Source: Herbidospora sakaeratensis
GTDB taxonomy: Bacteria > Actinomycetota > Actinomycetes > Streptosporangiales > Streptosporangiaceae
Length of the DNA: 64,000 bases
Direction: 5' to 3'
Assembly (NCBI RefSeq): GCF_001570525.1
Contig: NZ_BBXC01000020.1
Location: forward strand, 62,001 to 126,000
Part shown: positions 6,732-16,038 of the stretch, piece after piece
How the letters are laid out: each line of letters opens with the position of its first letter
Position numbering within the stretch: the first letter of the stretch is position 1
Notes under the pieces: generated by a model
The model's database searches: none
Told to the model about the DNA's origin: nothing
What the model saw: the letters and a program-made list of their open reading frames with translations, nothing else
Made by a program: the position numbers and the translations under genes

Positions 6732-9700
6732 ATGAGAAAGCTGCACGGACCTTTGAGGCTGGTGGCGACCGTCGTCGCCGCCGGCCTTGTCGCGTCTGGG
6801 CTCCTCGCCCCGCCCGCGTCCGCCGCCGGCGGACCCAACCTGTCGTTGGGCAAGGCCACTGCGGTCTCCAGCGCCACCGCAGGTCAGACCGCCTCCGCCC
6901 TCAACGACGGCAACCAGTCGACCTACTGGGAGAGCGTCAACAACAGCTTCCCGCAGTGGGCGCGCATCGACCTCGGCAGTGCCACCGCCGTGGACCAGAT
7001 CGTGCTCAAGGTGCCCGGCGCGTCCGCCTGGCAGACCCGCACCCAGACGCTGACCGTCCAGGGCAGTTCCGACGGCAACTCCTTCTCCACCGTCGTGGCC
7101 TCGGCGAACTACACGTTCAACCCGGCCACGGGGAACTCCGTCACGATCAACTTCGGCTCGGCCACGCACCGCTACTGGCGGGTCAACGTCACCGCCAACA
7201 CCGGCTGGCCGGCCGCCCAGATCTCGGAGTTCGAGATCTACGCCACCGACGGCGGCGGCAACACCGGCGGCAATCTTGCTTCCGGCCGTACGATGACCGG
7301 CAGCTCCGTGTCGCAGAATTACGTCGCTTCGAACGCGAACGACAACAACCAGGCCACCTACTGGGAGAGCAACAACAACGTCTTCCCCGAGTGGCTCCAG
7401 GTCGACCTCGGCGCGTCCACCTCGGTCAACCGGGTGGTGCTGAAGCTCCCCGCCTCCGGCTGGGCCACCCGCACCCAGACGCTGGCCGTCCAGGGCAGCA
7501 CGAACGGGTCGAGCTTCTCCGACATCGTCGGGTCGGCGGGCTACACGTTCAACCCGGCCACGGGCAACACGGTGACGATCAACTTCACCGCGACCTCGAC
7601 CCGGTACGTGCGCCTGAACATCACCGGCAACACCGGCTGGGCCGCCGGGCAGATCTCCGAGTTCGAGGTCTACGGGCCCACGACCCCCGGTGACACCCAG
7701 GCGCCCTCCACCCCGGGCACCCTGAGCTTCACCGAGCCGGCCGCCAACCAGATCAGGCTCGCCTGGGGCGCCTCGACCGACAACGTCGCGGTGACCGGCT
7801 ACGAGGTCTTCCGCAACGGGACCTCCATCACCACCGTCGCGGGCAACGTGCTGACGTACACCGACACCCAGCCCTCGACCGCCACGGTGACCTACACGGT
7901 GCGCGCCCGCGACGCCGCGGGGAACACCTCCGGCAACAGCAACGCGGTGACCCGCCAGGGCCAGTCGGGCGGCGACACCCAGGCGCCCTCCGCGCCGGGC
8001 ACGCTGAGCTACACCGAGCCCGCCGCCGGTCAGATCCGCCTCGCCTGGGGCGCCGCGACCGACAACGTCGGCGTGGCCGGCTACGAGATCTTCCGCGACG
8101 GCAACTACCTCGCGCAGGTCGGCGCCGGTTCGCTCACCTACACCGACAACCAGCCCGCCACGGTCACCGTCAGCTACCAGGTGCGGGCGAAGGACGCGGC
8201 CGGCAACAACGGCCCGCTGAGCAACTCGGTGACCCGCACGGGCAGCAACCCGCCCACCGGCACGAACCTGGCCCAGGGCAAGGAGATCACCGAGTCGGGC
8301 CACGTGCACACGTTCGTGGCGGCCAACGCCAACGACAACAACCTCGACACCTACTGGGAGGGCGCGTCCGGCGTCTGGCCCAGCGTGCTGACGGTGAAGC
8401 TCGGGTCGAACGCCAACATCACCTCGGTGGTGCTGAAGCTGAACCCGTCGTCGGCGTGGGGCTCGCGTACCCAGAACGTCCAGGTGTTCGGCCGTGACCA
8501 GGCCGCGACGACCTACACCAGCCTGGTCGGCGCGACCGGCTACACCTTCAACCCGGCCGCGCAGAACACGGTGACGATCCCGGTCACCGCGACCACGGCC
8601 GACGTGCAGCTCCGGATCACCAGCAACACCGGCGCCCCGGCGGGCCAGATCGCCGAGTTCCAGGTGTTCGGCACCCCGGCGCCCAACCCCGACCTCCAGG
8701 TCACCGCGCTGAGCTGGTCGCCCACCTCGCCCAACGAGACGCAGGCGATCACCGTCACCGGCACGGTCCGCAACAACGGCACCTCGGCCTCCCCGGCCGA
8801 CAGCGTGAACGTCACTGTGGGCGGCAGCCTCGTCGGCACGGTCAGCATCCCGGCCCTGGCGGCCGGCGCGCAGGCCACGTTCACCCAGAACGTCGGCGCC
8901 CGCCCGCAGGGCACCTACGCGGTCGCCGCGACGGTCGACGCCGACGGCACCGTGTTCGAGCAGAACGAGGCCAACAACACCTTCACCGCACCGACCCAGC
9001 TCACGGTCGCCCAGGCCCCCGGCCCCGACCTGCAGGTCACCGGCGTGACGTCCAACCCGGCCAACCCGGCCGTCGGCCAGGCCGTCAGCTTCACCGTCTC
9101 GGTCCACAACCGCGGCATCGACCCGGCGGGCGCGAGCACCACCCGCGTCACGGTCGGCTCGGCCACCCTGAACGGTTCCACCGGCACGATCGCGGCGGGG
9201 GCCACGGCCACCGTCTCGATCAGCGGAACCTGGACGGCCACCAGCGGCGGCGCGACCATCACCGCCACGGCCGACGCCACCGGCGCGGTCACCGAGACCA
9301 ACGAGTCGAACAACACGTTCACGCAGGCCATCGTGGTCGGGCGCGGCGCCGCGGTGCCGTACACCGAGTACGAGGCCGAGGCCGCTCAGCACAACGGGAC
9401 GGTCCTGACCGCCGACGCGCTGCGCACCTTCGGGCACACGAACTTCGCCTCGGAGTCGAGCGGCCGCAGCTCGGTCCGCCTGAACAGCACCGGCCAGTAC
9501 GTCGAGTTCACCTCGACCGTGCCGTCGAACTCGATCGTCATCCGCAACTCGATCCCGGACGCCGCCTCCGGCGGCGGCCAGGACAAGACGATCAGCCTCT
9601 ACATCAACGGCACGTTCAACCGGAAGATCACCCTGAGCTCGAAGCACTCCTGGCTGTACGGCTCGACCGACGACCCCGAGGGCCTCACCCAGAACCCCGG

Positions 9701-11081
9701 CGGCGACGCGCGACGCCTGTTCGACGAGTCGAACGCGCTGCTCAGCCAGAGCTACCCGGTCGGCACCAAGTTCCGCCTCCAGCGGGACGCCACCGACGAC
9801 GCCGCGTTCTACATCATCGACCTGATCGACCTGGAGCAGGTCGCTCCCCCGCTGAGCCAGCCCTCGGGCTGCACCAGCATCACTCAGTACGGCGCCGTCC
9901 CGAACGACGGCAACGACGACACCCAGGCGATCCAGCGCGCGGTCACCGACGACCAGAACGGCGTCATCAGCTGCGTGTGGATCCCGGCGGGCCAGTGGCG
10001 GCAGGAGCAGAAGATCCTGACCGACGACCCGCTGAACCGCGGCAACCACAACCAGGTCGGCATCAGCAACGTGACGATCCGCGGCGCCGGCATGTGGCAC
10101 TCGCAGCTCTACACGACCGTCGAACCGCACCTGGTCCAGGGCGGCATCAACCACCCGCACGAGGGCAACTTCGGCTTCGACATCGACAACAACACCCAGA
10201 TCTCCGACATCGCGATCTTCGGCTCGGGCCGCATCCGCGGCGGACCCGGCGGCGCCGAGGGCGGCGTGGGCCTGAACGGCCGCTTCGGCCAGAACACCAA
10301 GATCACGAACGTCTGGATCGAGCACGCGAACGTGGGCGTCTGGGCCGGTCGCGACTACACGAACATCCCCGAACTGTGGGGGCCCGGCATCGGGGTGGAG
10401 TTCAGCGGCATGCGCATCCGCAACACCTACGCCGACGGCATCAACTTCGCCAACGGCACCCGCAACTCCAAGGTGTTCAACAGCTCGTTCCGGACCACCG
10501 GCGACGACGCGCTGGCCGTGTGGGCGTCCAAGTACGTCAAGGACCAGTCGGTCGACATCGGCTCGAACAACCAGTTCATCAACAACACGATCCAGTTGCC
10601 CTGGCGCGCCAACGGCATCGCGGTCTACGGCGGCTTCGGCAACAAGATCGAGAACAACCTGATCTACGACACCGCGAACTACCCCGGCATCATGCTGGCG
10701 ACCGACCACGACCCGATCCCCTTCACCGGGACGACGCTGATCGCCAACAACGGCCTCTACCGGACCGGCGGGGCGTTCTGGAACGAAGACCAGGAGTTCG
10801 GCGCGATCACCCTGTTCGCACAGGGCGCCGGCATCCCGGGCGTGACCATCCGGGACACCGACATCGTCGACTCGACCTACGACGGCATCCAGTTCAAGAC
10901 GGGCGGCGGTGAGGTGACCGCCCAGATCACCAACGTGCGGATCGACAAGTCGAACAACGGCGCGGGCATCCTGGCGATGTCCGGGGCCCGCGGCTCGGCG
11001 ACCCTCACGAACGTGACGATCACCAACTCGGCCGACGGCGACATCGTCCGCCAGCCGGGCACGCAGTTCATCATCAACTGA
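6732..11081 (+). CDS. secreted multidomain GH87 alpha-1,3-glucanase (mycodextranase-type)
   Basis: A 1449-residue exported enzyme. The start at 6732 gives a clean signal peptide (MRKLHG..., hydrophobic core, cut near PASAA) behind GAGAGAAG. Domains in order: two F5/8C discoidin modules (about 36-178 and 179-317), two fibronectin III modules (319-410, 413-500), a third discoidin module (510-650), two CARDB modules (653-760, 764-870), a CBM35/6-like module (876-1040) and a C-terminal beta-helix GH87 domain (1047-1449). The catalytic part holds DGINFANGT (D1235) and TTGDDALAVW (D1258, D1259). The 23/24 spacing matches the three catalytic Asp of bacterial alpha-1,3-glucanases. It would cut alpha-1,3-glucan of fungal walls or bacterial mutan. 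Confidence 0.9.
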   Translation: MRKLHGPLRLVATVVAAGLVASGLLAPPASAAGGPNLSLGKATAVSSATAGQTASALNDGNQSTYWESVNNSFPQWARIDLGSATAVDQIVLKVPGASAWQTRTQTLTVQGSSDGNSFSTVVASANYTFNPATGNSVTINFGSATHRYWRVNVTANTGWPAAQISEFEIYATDGGGNTGGNLASGRTMTGSSVSQNYVASNANDNNQATYWESNNNVFPEWLQVDLGASTSVNRVVLKLPASGWATRTQTLAVQGSTNGSSFSDIVGSAGYTFNPATGNTVTINFTATSTRYVRLNITGNTGWAAGQISEFEVYGPTTPGDTQAPSTPGTLSFTEPAANQIRLAWGASTDNVAVTGYEVFRNGTSITTVAGNVLTYTDTQPSTATVTYTVRARDAAGNTSGNSNAVTRQGQSGGDTQAPSAPGTLSYTEPAAGQIRLAWGAATDNVGVAGYEIFRDGNYLAQVGAGSLTYTDNQPATVTVSYQVRAKDAAGNNGPLSNSVTRTGSNPPTGTNLAQGKEITESGHVHTFVAANANDNNLDTYWEGASGVWPSVLTVKLGSNANITSVVLKLNPSSAWGSRTQNVQVFGRDQAATTYTSLVGATGYTFNPAAQNTVTIPVTATTADVQLRITSNTGAPAGQIAEFQVFGTPAPNPDLQVTALSWSPTSPNETQAITVTGTVRNNGTSASPADSVNVTVGGSLVGTVSIPALAAGAQATFTQNVGARPQGTYAVAATVDADGTVFEQNEANNTFTAPTQLTVAQAPGPDLQVTGVTSNPANPAVGQAVSFTVSVHNRGIDPAGASTTRVTVGSATLNGSTGTIAAGATATVSISGTWTATSGGATITATADATGAVTETNESNNTFTQAIVVGRGAAVPYTEYEAEAAQHNGTVLTADALRTFGHTNFASESSGRSSVRLNSTGQYVEFTSTVPSNSIVIRNSIPDAASGGGQDKTISLYINGTFNRKITLSSKHSWLYGSTDDPEGLTQNPGGDARRLFDESNALLSQSYPVGTKFRLQRDATDDAAFYIIDLIDLEQVAPPLSQPSGCTSITQYGAVPNDGNDDTQAIQRAVTDDQNGVISCVWIPAGQWRQEQKILTDDPLNRGNHNQVGISNVTIRGAGMWHSQLYTTVEPHLVQGGINHPHEGNFGFDIDNNTQISDIAIFGSGRIRGGPGGAEGGVGLNGRFGQNTKITNVWIEHANVGVWAGRDYTNIPELWGPGIGVEFSGMRIRNTYADGINFANGTRNSKVFNSSFRTTGDDALAVWASKYVKDQSVDIGSNNQFINNTIQLPWRANGIAVYGGFGNKIENNLIYDTANYPGIMLATDHDPIPFTGTTLIANNGLYRTGGAFWNEDQEFGAITLFAQGAGIPGVTIRDTDIVDSTYDGIQFKTGGGEVTAQITNVRIDKSNNGAGILAMSGARGSATLTNVTITNSADGDIVRQPGTQFIIN

Positions 11082-11096
11082 CCTTCTCGGAACGAG

Positions 11097-11131
11097 AACC
11101 AGCCGTGGGCCCGGGGGGCTCACGGCTGGTT
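11097..11131 (+). terminator. hairpin terminator after GH87
   Basis: A perfect 11-bp stem, 11097-11107 with 11121-11131, closes a 13-nt loop. It lies 16 nt after the GH87 stop and has only a short T run downstream, as is common for actinobacterial terminators. Confidence 0.7.
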
Positions 11132-11139
11132 CCGTTATG

Positions 11140-11145
11140 TACGTT
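11140..11145 (+). promoter_or_regulatory. -10 box of a leaderless gene
   Basis: TACGTT fits TANNNT and ends 6 nt before the ATG at 11152, so transcription would start at or beside the start codon. No ribosome site is present. This decides 11152 over the upstream in-frame ATG at 11137. Confidence 0.45.
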
Positions 11146-11151
11146 GATGCG

Positions 11152-12195
11152 ATGGACCTGCGCTGCTCCTCCTGCGACGTGGCCGCCGACCCCCTGGCCT
11201 GGGCCTGCCCCTCCTGCGGAGGCGCGCTCGACGTGCCCCCGATCCCGCTCGACGGGTCGCCCTCCGGGGAGGGCGGGTGGCGGTACCGCGACTGGCTCCC
11301 GGCCGTCGACGCGATCTCGCTCGGCGAACCGGTCACCCCGCTGGTCCCGATGCCGTGGGACGGGCTCGACCTGACCCTCAAGCTGGAGGGGGCGCTGCCG
11401 ACGGGCTCCTTCAAGGACCGGGGCACCGCCGTGCTGGTGTCGTGGCTGAAGGCCCACGGGGCGTCGTCGGTCGTGATCGACTCCTCGGGGAACGCCGGGG
11501 CGGCGCTGGCGGCGTACAGCGCGCGGGCCGGGCTCAAGTGCCACGTCTTCGCGCCCGCCTCGGCGTCGCCGGGGAAGCTGAAGCAGATCGCGGCCTACGG
11601 CGCCGAGCTGCACGCCGTGCCCGGCACCCGCCAGGCGGTGGCCGACGCGGCCGTCGAACACGCCCGCGTCACCGGCGACGTCTACGCCTCGCACGCCTGG
11701 CACCCGATGTTCGTCGCGGGCACCCGGACCTTCGCGTTCGAGGCGTGGGAGCAGATGGGGGTGCCCGACGCGGTCGTGCTGCCGGTCGGGGCCGGGACGC
11801 TGATGCTCGGCATCGCGCACGGCTTCGCCGACCTGCGGGCGGCGGGCCTGACCGACCGGGTGCCGGAGATCTACGCGATCCAGTCGACGGCCTGCGCGCC
11901 GCTGGTGACCGGCGGGACCGAGCCGGTCGAGGTCGTCGTGGGCGACACTGCGGCGGAGGGCATCAAGATCGCCCACCCACCCAGGGGCCGGGCCATCATC
12001 GCGCACGCGACCGACGTTCTGGCCGTCGACGACACCGCCCTGTGGACGGCCCACGCGCGCCTCCGCCTGGCCGGCGTCTACACCGAACCGACGTCGGCGA
12101 TCGCCCTGGCGGGGTTGACGGGCCTGAGGGAACGGCTCGACGGCAGGAAGGTGCTGGTGCCGATCACGGCGACCGGCCTCAAGTCACCGGCCTGA
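11152..12195 (+). CDS. threonine-synthase-like PLP-dependent enzyme
   Basis: A 347-residue fold-type II PLP enzyme. The N-terminus carries a C4 zinc-ribbon-like element (CSSC...CPSC). The PLP lysine is in PTGSFKDRG (about 85-93), the SSGNAGAAL motif binds the phosphate side, and the glycine-rich LPVGAGTL follows. This fits threonine synthase or a diverged paralogue. A housekeeping thrC would normally sit with hom and thrB; this gene stands alone, so a paralogue is likely. Confidence 0.75.
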   Translation: MDLRCSSCDVAADPLAWACPSCGGALDVPPIPLDGSPSGEGGWRYRDWLPAVDAISLGEPVTPLVPMPWDGLDLTLKLEGALPTGSFKDRGTAVLVSWLKAHGASSVVIDSSGNAGAALAAYSARAGLKCHVFAPASASPGKLKQIAAYGAELHAVPGTRQAVADAAVEHARVTGDVYASHAWHPMFVAGTRTFAFEAWEQMGVPDAVVLPVGAGTLMLGIAHGFADLRAAGLTDRVPEIYAIQSTACAPLVTGGTEPVEVVVGDTAAEGIKIAHPPRGRAIIAHATDVLAVDDTALWTAHARLRLAGVYTEPTSAIALAGLTGLRERLDGRKVLVPITATGLKSPA

Positions 12196-12246
12196 CCTGC
12201 CCACTTCGGCCGACGGTCCTGGCGCGGAGCCGATTCGCCGCGAGGA

Positions 12247-12690
12247 TCACGCCGCGGCGGACTCGCCTGGTTCCAGGTGCAGGCCGAGCTGGGAGTAGAG
12301 CTCCAGCTGGTCGAAGTACTCCCGGTGGGTGGCGATCTTCCCGTCCTCCAGGAACGAGGCGCAGGTGCCGCGCAGCGTGATGCGGCGGCCCGTCGGCGCC
12401 AGGTCGCTGCCGTCGGGCAGCAGGAAGGGCCCGGTGTGCGTGCCGATCGCCGTCCACTCGACCATCAAGGGATTGTCGGTGGTGGTGGCCTCGTACCAGA
12501 CGGCGAGGTGGAGGTCCGGGAATCCCCTGAAGAACTGCTCGTAAAGCCAGAGGATCTGTTCGGGTCCCTCGGCCACTCCCGCAGGCGAGACGTAGGTGGC
12601 GTCGTCGGTGAAGAGCTCTCGCATCCGCGCCAAGTCGTGGTCGTTGATCGCCGCGGCGAGCCTGCGTTTGGTTGCCCACTTGTCAACCAT
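12247..12690 (-). CDS. SnoaL/NTF2-like protein
   Basis: A 147-residue soluble protein with the alpha+beta-cone pattern of SnoaL-like polyketide cyclase relatives: INDHDLARMRELFTDDATYVSP near the N-terminus, FPDLHLAVWYEATTTDN in the middle and GKIATHREYFDQLELYSQLGL at the end. Such proteins are cyclases, isomerases or ligand binders; nothing nearby fixes the substrate. The ATG at 12690 has a GGGAGGA ribosome site 7 nt upstream. It lies 107 bp downstream of the TetR gene on the same strand. Confidence 0.75.
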   Translation of the reverse strand: MVDKWATKRRLAAAINDHDLARMRELFTDDATYVSPAGVAEGPEQILWLYEQFFRGFPDLHLAVWYEATTTDNPLMVEWTAIGTHTGPFLLPDGSDLAPTGRRITLRGTCASFLEDGKIATHREYFDQLELYSQLGLHLEPGESAAA

Positions 12691-12797
12691 GGATATGTCC
12701 TCCCTGGTCACGACATACCTCACGTTACCCACGGATCGGGAGACACCGTCCCACGTGGCCGTCGCCCACGCTCCACGGAATGCCCGCCAAGGCAAAC

Positions 12798-13349
12798 TCA
12801 GACCTTGCGGGTCAGCAGCGGCAGCACCACGTCGTCGACGAGCCGCTCCGCCATCCCCGGCGTGTCGCCGAGCCACAGCGCCTCGGCCACCAGCGGCCCG
12901 ATCAGCAGCCGGTCGACCATGGTCAGGATCGGGTTGCCGGGGTCGATCTCGCCCGCCGCGACGTGCCGCTCCAGGGCCCGGCGCAACACCGCCAACTCGG
13001 GCTCGATCATCAGCTCGTGGAAGGCGGCCCGCAGTTCCTCGTCGACCAAAACCGCCTGGGCCAGGCCGGTCAGCGGCCGGGGCACGGTCCCCCGGCGGGT
13101 CGCCGCCAGCAGGTCTCCCCGCAGGCTGCCGGTGTCGATCTCCTCGGGGCGGGCGGGCTTGCTCGCCTTCACCGCGGTGATGACCATCTTCGCCTTGCCG
13201 CCCCACCGCCGGTAGAGCGTCGCGGTGCTCGCGCGGGCGGCCCTGGCGATGTCGTCGATGGTCACCTCGTCGTAGCCCTTCTCCCGGACGAGAGCCAGGG
13301 CGATGCCGAGCAGTTCGTGTTCGCGCTCCTCGGTGAGGCGGCTGCGCAT
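12798..13349 (-). CDS. TetR-family repressor
   Basis: A 183-residue regulator with an N-terminal TetR HTH (EKGYDEVTIDDIARAARASTATLYRRWGGKAKM, about 24-56) and a ligand-binding C-terminal domain. It is transcribed divergently from the NAD-dependent reductase gene, with a perfect 18-bp palindrome between them, so it probably represses itself and that reductase. The ligand is unknown. Confidence 0.85.
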   Translation of the reverse strand: MRSRLTEEREHELLGIALALVREKGYDEVTIDDIARAARASTATLYRRWGGKAKMVITAVKASKPARPEEIDTGSLRGDLLAATRRGTVPRPLTGLAQAVLVDEELRAAFHELMIEPELAVLRRALERHVAAGEIDPGNPILTMVDRLLIGPLVAEALWLGDTPGMAERLVDDVVLPLLTRKV

Positions 13350-13360
13350 GAGACTCCTTA

Positions 13361-13378
13361 TCGAAAACGCGTTTTCGA
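13361..13378. promoter_or_regulatory. TetR operator palindrome
   Basis: TCGAAAACGCGTTTTCGA is a perfect 18-bp palindrome between the divergent TetR and reductase genes. It overlaps the -35 of the reductase promoter and lies 11 nt upstream of the TetR start, so binding would shut off both. Confidence 0.7.
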
Positions 13379-13401
13379 CTGTCCGTTTTCTATTGTATCG
13401 T
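13374..13401 (+). promoter_or_regulatory. promoter of the reductase gene, probably leaderless
   Basis: TTCGAC (13374-13379), a 16-nt spacer, then TATCGT (13396-13401), 7 nt before the ATG at 13409. No ribosome site lies between, so the transcript probably starts at the ATG. The -35 lies inside the TetR palindrome. Confidence 0.5.
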
Positions 13402-13408
13402 CGACGGC

Positions 13409-14362
13409 ATGGAAACAGTTCTGATCACCGGCGGGACCGGCTTCCTCGCCACCCGCGTCATCGCCGCCGCCCAAGAGGCCGGCTACGACGTGCGGACCAC
13501 CGTCCGCCACACCCCCGTCGAGGGCGTGCCCTCGGTCGTCGCCGACCTCACGTCCGACGAGGGGTGGGACGAGGCCGTGGCAGGGTGCGACTACGTCCTG
13601 CACGTCGCCTCCCCCCTGCCGGCGGCCCAGCCCGACCACGAGGACGAGGTGATCATCCCAGCCCGTGACGGCACCCTGCGCGTGCTGCGCGCGGCCCGTG
13701 ACGCGGGAGTGCGCCGGACGGTCGTGACCTCGTCGTTCGCCGCCATCGGCTACGGGCACCCGCAGACCGACCGGCCCTTCACCGAGGACGACTGGACCCG
13801 CCCCGACGCGGACATCGCGGCCTACCCGAAGTCGAAGGTGATCGCCGAACGCGCGGCCTGGGACTTCGACCGGGGAGCCATGGAACTCACCGTGGTCAAC
13901 CCGACCGGCATCTTCGGCCCCGTGACCGGGCCGCGCTACGCCAGCTCGATCAGGATCCTGGCCGGACTGCTCGACGGCAGCATGCCGGCCATCCCGAACA
14001 TGTGGTTCGGGATGGTGGACGTCCGGGACGCCGCCGACCTCCATCTGCGCGCGATGACCTCGCCGAAGGCGGCCGGGGAGCGCTTCATCGGGGCGTCGGG
14101 CGACGCGGTGTCGATGGCCCACATCGCCCGGGTCCTGCGTGAGCGCCTCGGCGCGACGACCCCGACCGAGCTCCTCCCGGACGAGGTGGTCAGGAAACTG
14201 GCCGAGACCGACGACCGGATGGCCGAACTGGCCAGGAACGTGGGCCGGATCCGGCACCTGTCGAACGCCAAGGCCCGGTCACTGCTCGGCTGGAACCCCC
14301 GCCCGACCGAGGACGTCATCACCGACACGGGCCGCAGCCTCATCGAAGGCGGCTACGTCTGA
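13409..14362 (+). CDS. NAD(P)-dependent dihydroflavonol-reductase-like epimerase/reductase
   Basis: A 317-residue extended short-chain dehydrogenase. The N-terminal TGGTGFLATRVI binds the dinucleotide, the catalytic Tyr/Lys are in AAYPKSKVIAE (about 140-148), and VVNPTGIFGP is typical of the dihydroflavonol/aldehyde reductase group. The likely role is reduction of a small carbonyl compound, perhaps detoxification, since it is paired with a divergent TetR repressor. Confidence 0.8.
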   Translation: METVLITGGTGFLATRVIAAAQEAGYDVRTTVRHTPVEGVPSVVADLTSDEGWDEAVAGCDYVLHVASPLPAAQPDHEDEVIIPARDGTLRVLRAARDAGVRRTVVTSSFAAIGYGHPQTDRPFTEDDWTRPDADIAAYPKSKVIAERAAWDFDRGAMELTVVNPTGIFGPVTGPRYASSIRILAGLLDGSMPAIPNMWFGMVDVRDAADLHLRAMTSPKAAGERFIGASGDAVSMAHIARVLRERLGATTPTELLPDEVVRKLAETDDRMAELARNVGRIRHLSNAKARSLLGWNPRPTEDVITDTGRSLIEGGYV

Positions 14363-14494
14363 CAAATCCTCCTATGGACGTATCCACGATCAACGTCGGA
14401 TAATTCGACTGCTGTTGCTCGCGAGCCCCAGTCACCGTGGCCCGCACCCCACCCCCGGTGATCTGCGCTGCCCGGGCGACAGAAGGGTTTCCTC

Positions 14495-16021
14495 GTGAAA
14501 CGTGCTGTGTTCTTGGCGTTGGCCCTGGTGGCCGCGCTGCTCATCCCCTCGCAGGCCAACGCGGCCAACCTGCTCGCCAACCCCGGGCTCGAATCGGGAT
14601 CGCTCTCTCCCTGGACGTGTACGGGAGGGCTCGGGTCGGCGGTGGCCTCCCCTGTTCGTACCGGAACCAGAGCGCTCGCCGGTGCGGCCAGCGCCTCGGA
14701 CAACGCCCGGTGCAGCCAGAACGTGTCGGTGCGCCCGAGCACGGCCTACGTGCTGACGGCGTGGGTGCGGGGCAACTACGTCTACCTGGGCGTGCAGGGC
14801 GGCAGCTCGGTCTGGACGTCGTCGGCCGACTGGCGGCAGCTGACCCTGAACTTCACCACCGCCGCCGGGCAGACCACGGCACAGGTCTACCTCCACGGCT
14901 GGTACGGCCAGGGCACCTACTACGCCGACGACATCAGCTTCGACGGCCCGGGCGGCACCAACCCGAGCCCGTCCCCGTCCCCGTCGCCCAGCCCGTCTCC
15001 GTCGCCGTCGCCGTCGCCTTCGGCCAGCCCTTCGCCCACGCCCACGGTCACCCCCACCAACGGCCCGACCTGCGCGGTCAAGGGCAAGCCCGCCGGGAAG
15101 GTGCTCCAGGGCTACTGGGAGAACTGGGACGGCGCGGTCAACGGCGTGCACCCGCCGCTCGGCTGGATCCCGATCACCGACGCCCGGATCAGGCAGCACG
15201 GCTACAACGTCATCAACGCCGCCTTCCCGGTGATCCGCTCTGACGGGACGGTCCTGTGGGAGGACGGCATGGACGCGACCGTGAAGGTCGCCACCCCGGC
15301 CGAGATGTGCGCGGCCAAGGCGGCGGGCGCGACGATCCTGATGTCGATCGGCGGGGCCACGGCGGGCATCGACCTGTCGTCGAGCGTGGTGGCCGATCGG
15401 TTCATCGCGACGATCGTGCCGATCCTCAAGCGGTACAACTTCGACGGCATCGACATCGACATCGAGACCGGCCTGACCGGCAGCGGCAACATCAACACGC
15501 TGTCGGCGTCGCAGGCCAACCTGATCAGGATCATCGACGGCGTGCTGGCGCAGATGCCGTCGAACTTCGGCCTGACCATGGCCCCGGAGACCGCCTACGT
15601 CACCGGCGGCAGCGTCACCTACGGCTCGATCTGGGGCGCGTACCTGCCGATCATCAAGAAGTACGCCGACAACGGCCGGTTGTGGTGGCTGAACCAGCAG
15701 TACTACAACGGGTCGATGTACGGCTGCTCCGGCGACTCCTACTCGGCCGGGACGGTCCAGGGCTTCGTCGCCCAGACGACCTGCCTCAACAACGGCCTGG
15801 TGATCCAGGGCGTGACGATCCGGGTGCCCTACGACAAGCAGGTCCCCGGCCTGCCCGCCCAGGTGGGCGCGGGCGGCGGCCACATGTCGCCGGCGCTGGT
15901 GTCGCAGGCGTGGAACAGCTTCAACGGCCAGCTCAAGGGCCTGATGACCTGGTCGATCAACTGGGACGGCTCCCGCAACTGGACCTTCGGCGACAACGTG
16001 AAGGCGCTACAGGGCCGTTAG
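14495..16021 (+). CDS. secreted GH18 chitinase with carbohydrate-binding module
   Basis: A 508-residue exported enzyme. The signal peptide is cut near ANA-A (about 24). A CBM4/9/16-like beta-sandwich (about 25-152) starts ANLLANPGLESGSLSPW. A Pro-Ser linker (about 155-185) follows. The catalytic GH18 barrel (about 200-508) has the SIGGA motif and FDGIDIDIE with catalytic Glu324. The order resembles Streptomyces ChiC/ChiD-type chitinases. The GTG start has AGAAGG about 9 nt upstream. It would release chito-oligosaccharides; I see no clear DasR box in the 132-bp upstream gap. Confidence 0.9.
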   Translation: MKRAVFLALALVAALLIPSQANAANLLANPGLESGSLSPWTCTGGLGSAVASPVRTGTRALAGAASASDNARCSQNVSVRPSTAYVLTAWVRGNYVYLGVQGGSSVWTSSADWRQLTLNFTTAAGQTTAQVYLHGWYGQGTYYADDISFDGPGGTNPSPSPSPSPSPSPSPSPSPSASPSPTPTVTPTNGPTCAVKGKPAGKVLQGYWENWDGAVNGVHPPLGWIPITDARIRQHGYNVINAAFPVIRSDGTVLWEDGMDATVKVATPAEMCAAKAAGATILMSIGGATAGIDLSSSVVADRFIATIVPILKRYNFDGIDIDIETGLTGSGNINTLSASQANLIRIIDGVLAQMPSNFGLTMAPETAYVTGGSVTYGSIWGAYLPIIKKYADNGRLWWLNQQYYNGSMYGCSGDSYSAGTVQGFVAQTTCLNNGLVIQGVTIRVPYDKQVPGLPAQVGAGGGHMSPALVSQAWNSFNGQLKGLMTWSINWDGSRNWTFGDNVKALQGR

Positions 16022-16035
16022 GGGGTACGTCCCCC
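16021..16035 (+). terminator. short hairpin after the chitinase stop
   Basis: GGGGG-TACGT-CCCCC begins in the stop codon and ends 3 nt before the next ATG at 16039. It may be a weak terminator or may occlude the ribosome site of the next gene. Confidence 0.4.
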
Positions 16036-16038
16036 GGC

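Noticed and set aside
6627-11537. Very long minus-strand open frame opposite the GH87 gene
   Set aside because: It mirrors the third-position G+C of the real gene; the plus strand has signal peptide, domains and catalytic motifs.
14964-15060. Repetitive DNA in the chitinase, GH5 and GH26 genes as possible CRISPR or satellite repeats
   Set aside because: These are in-frame Pro-Ser linker codons between secreted-enzyme domains.
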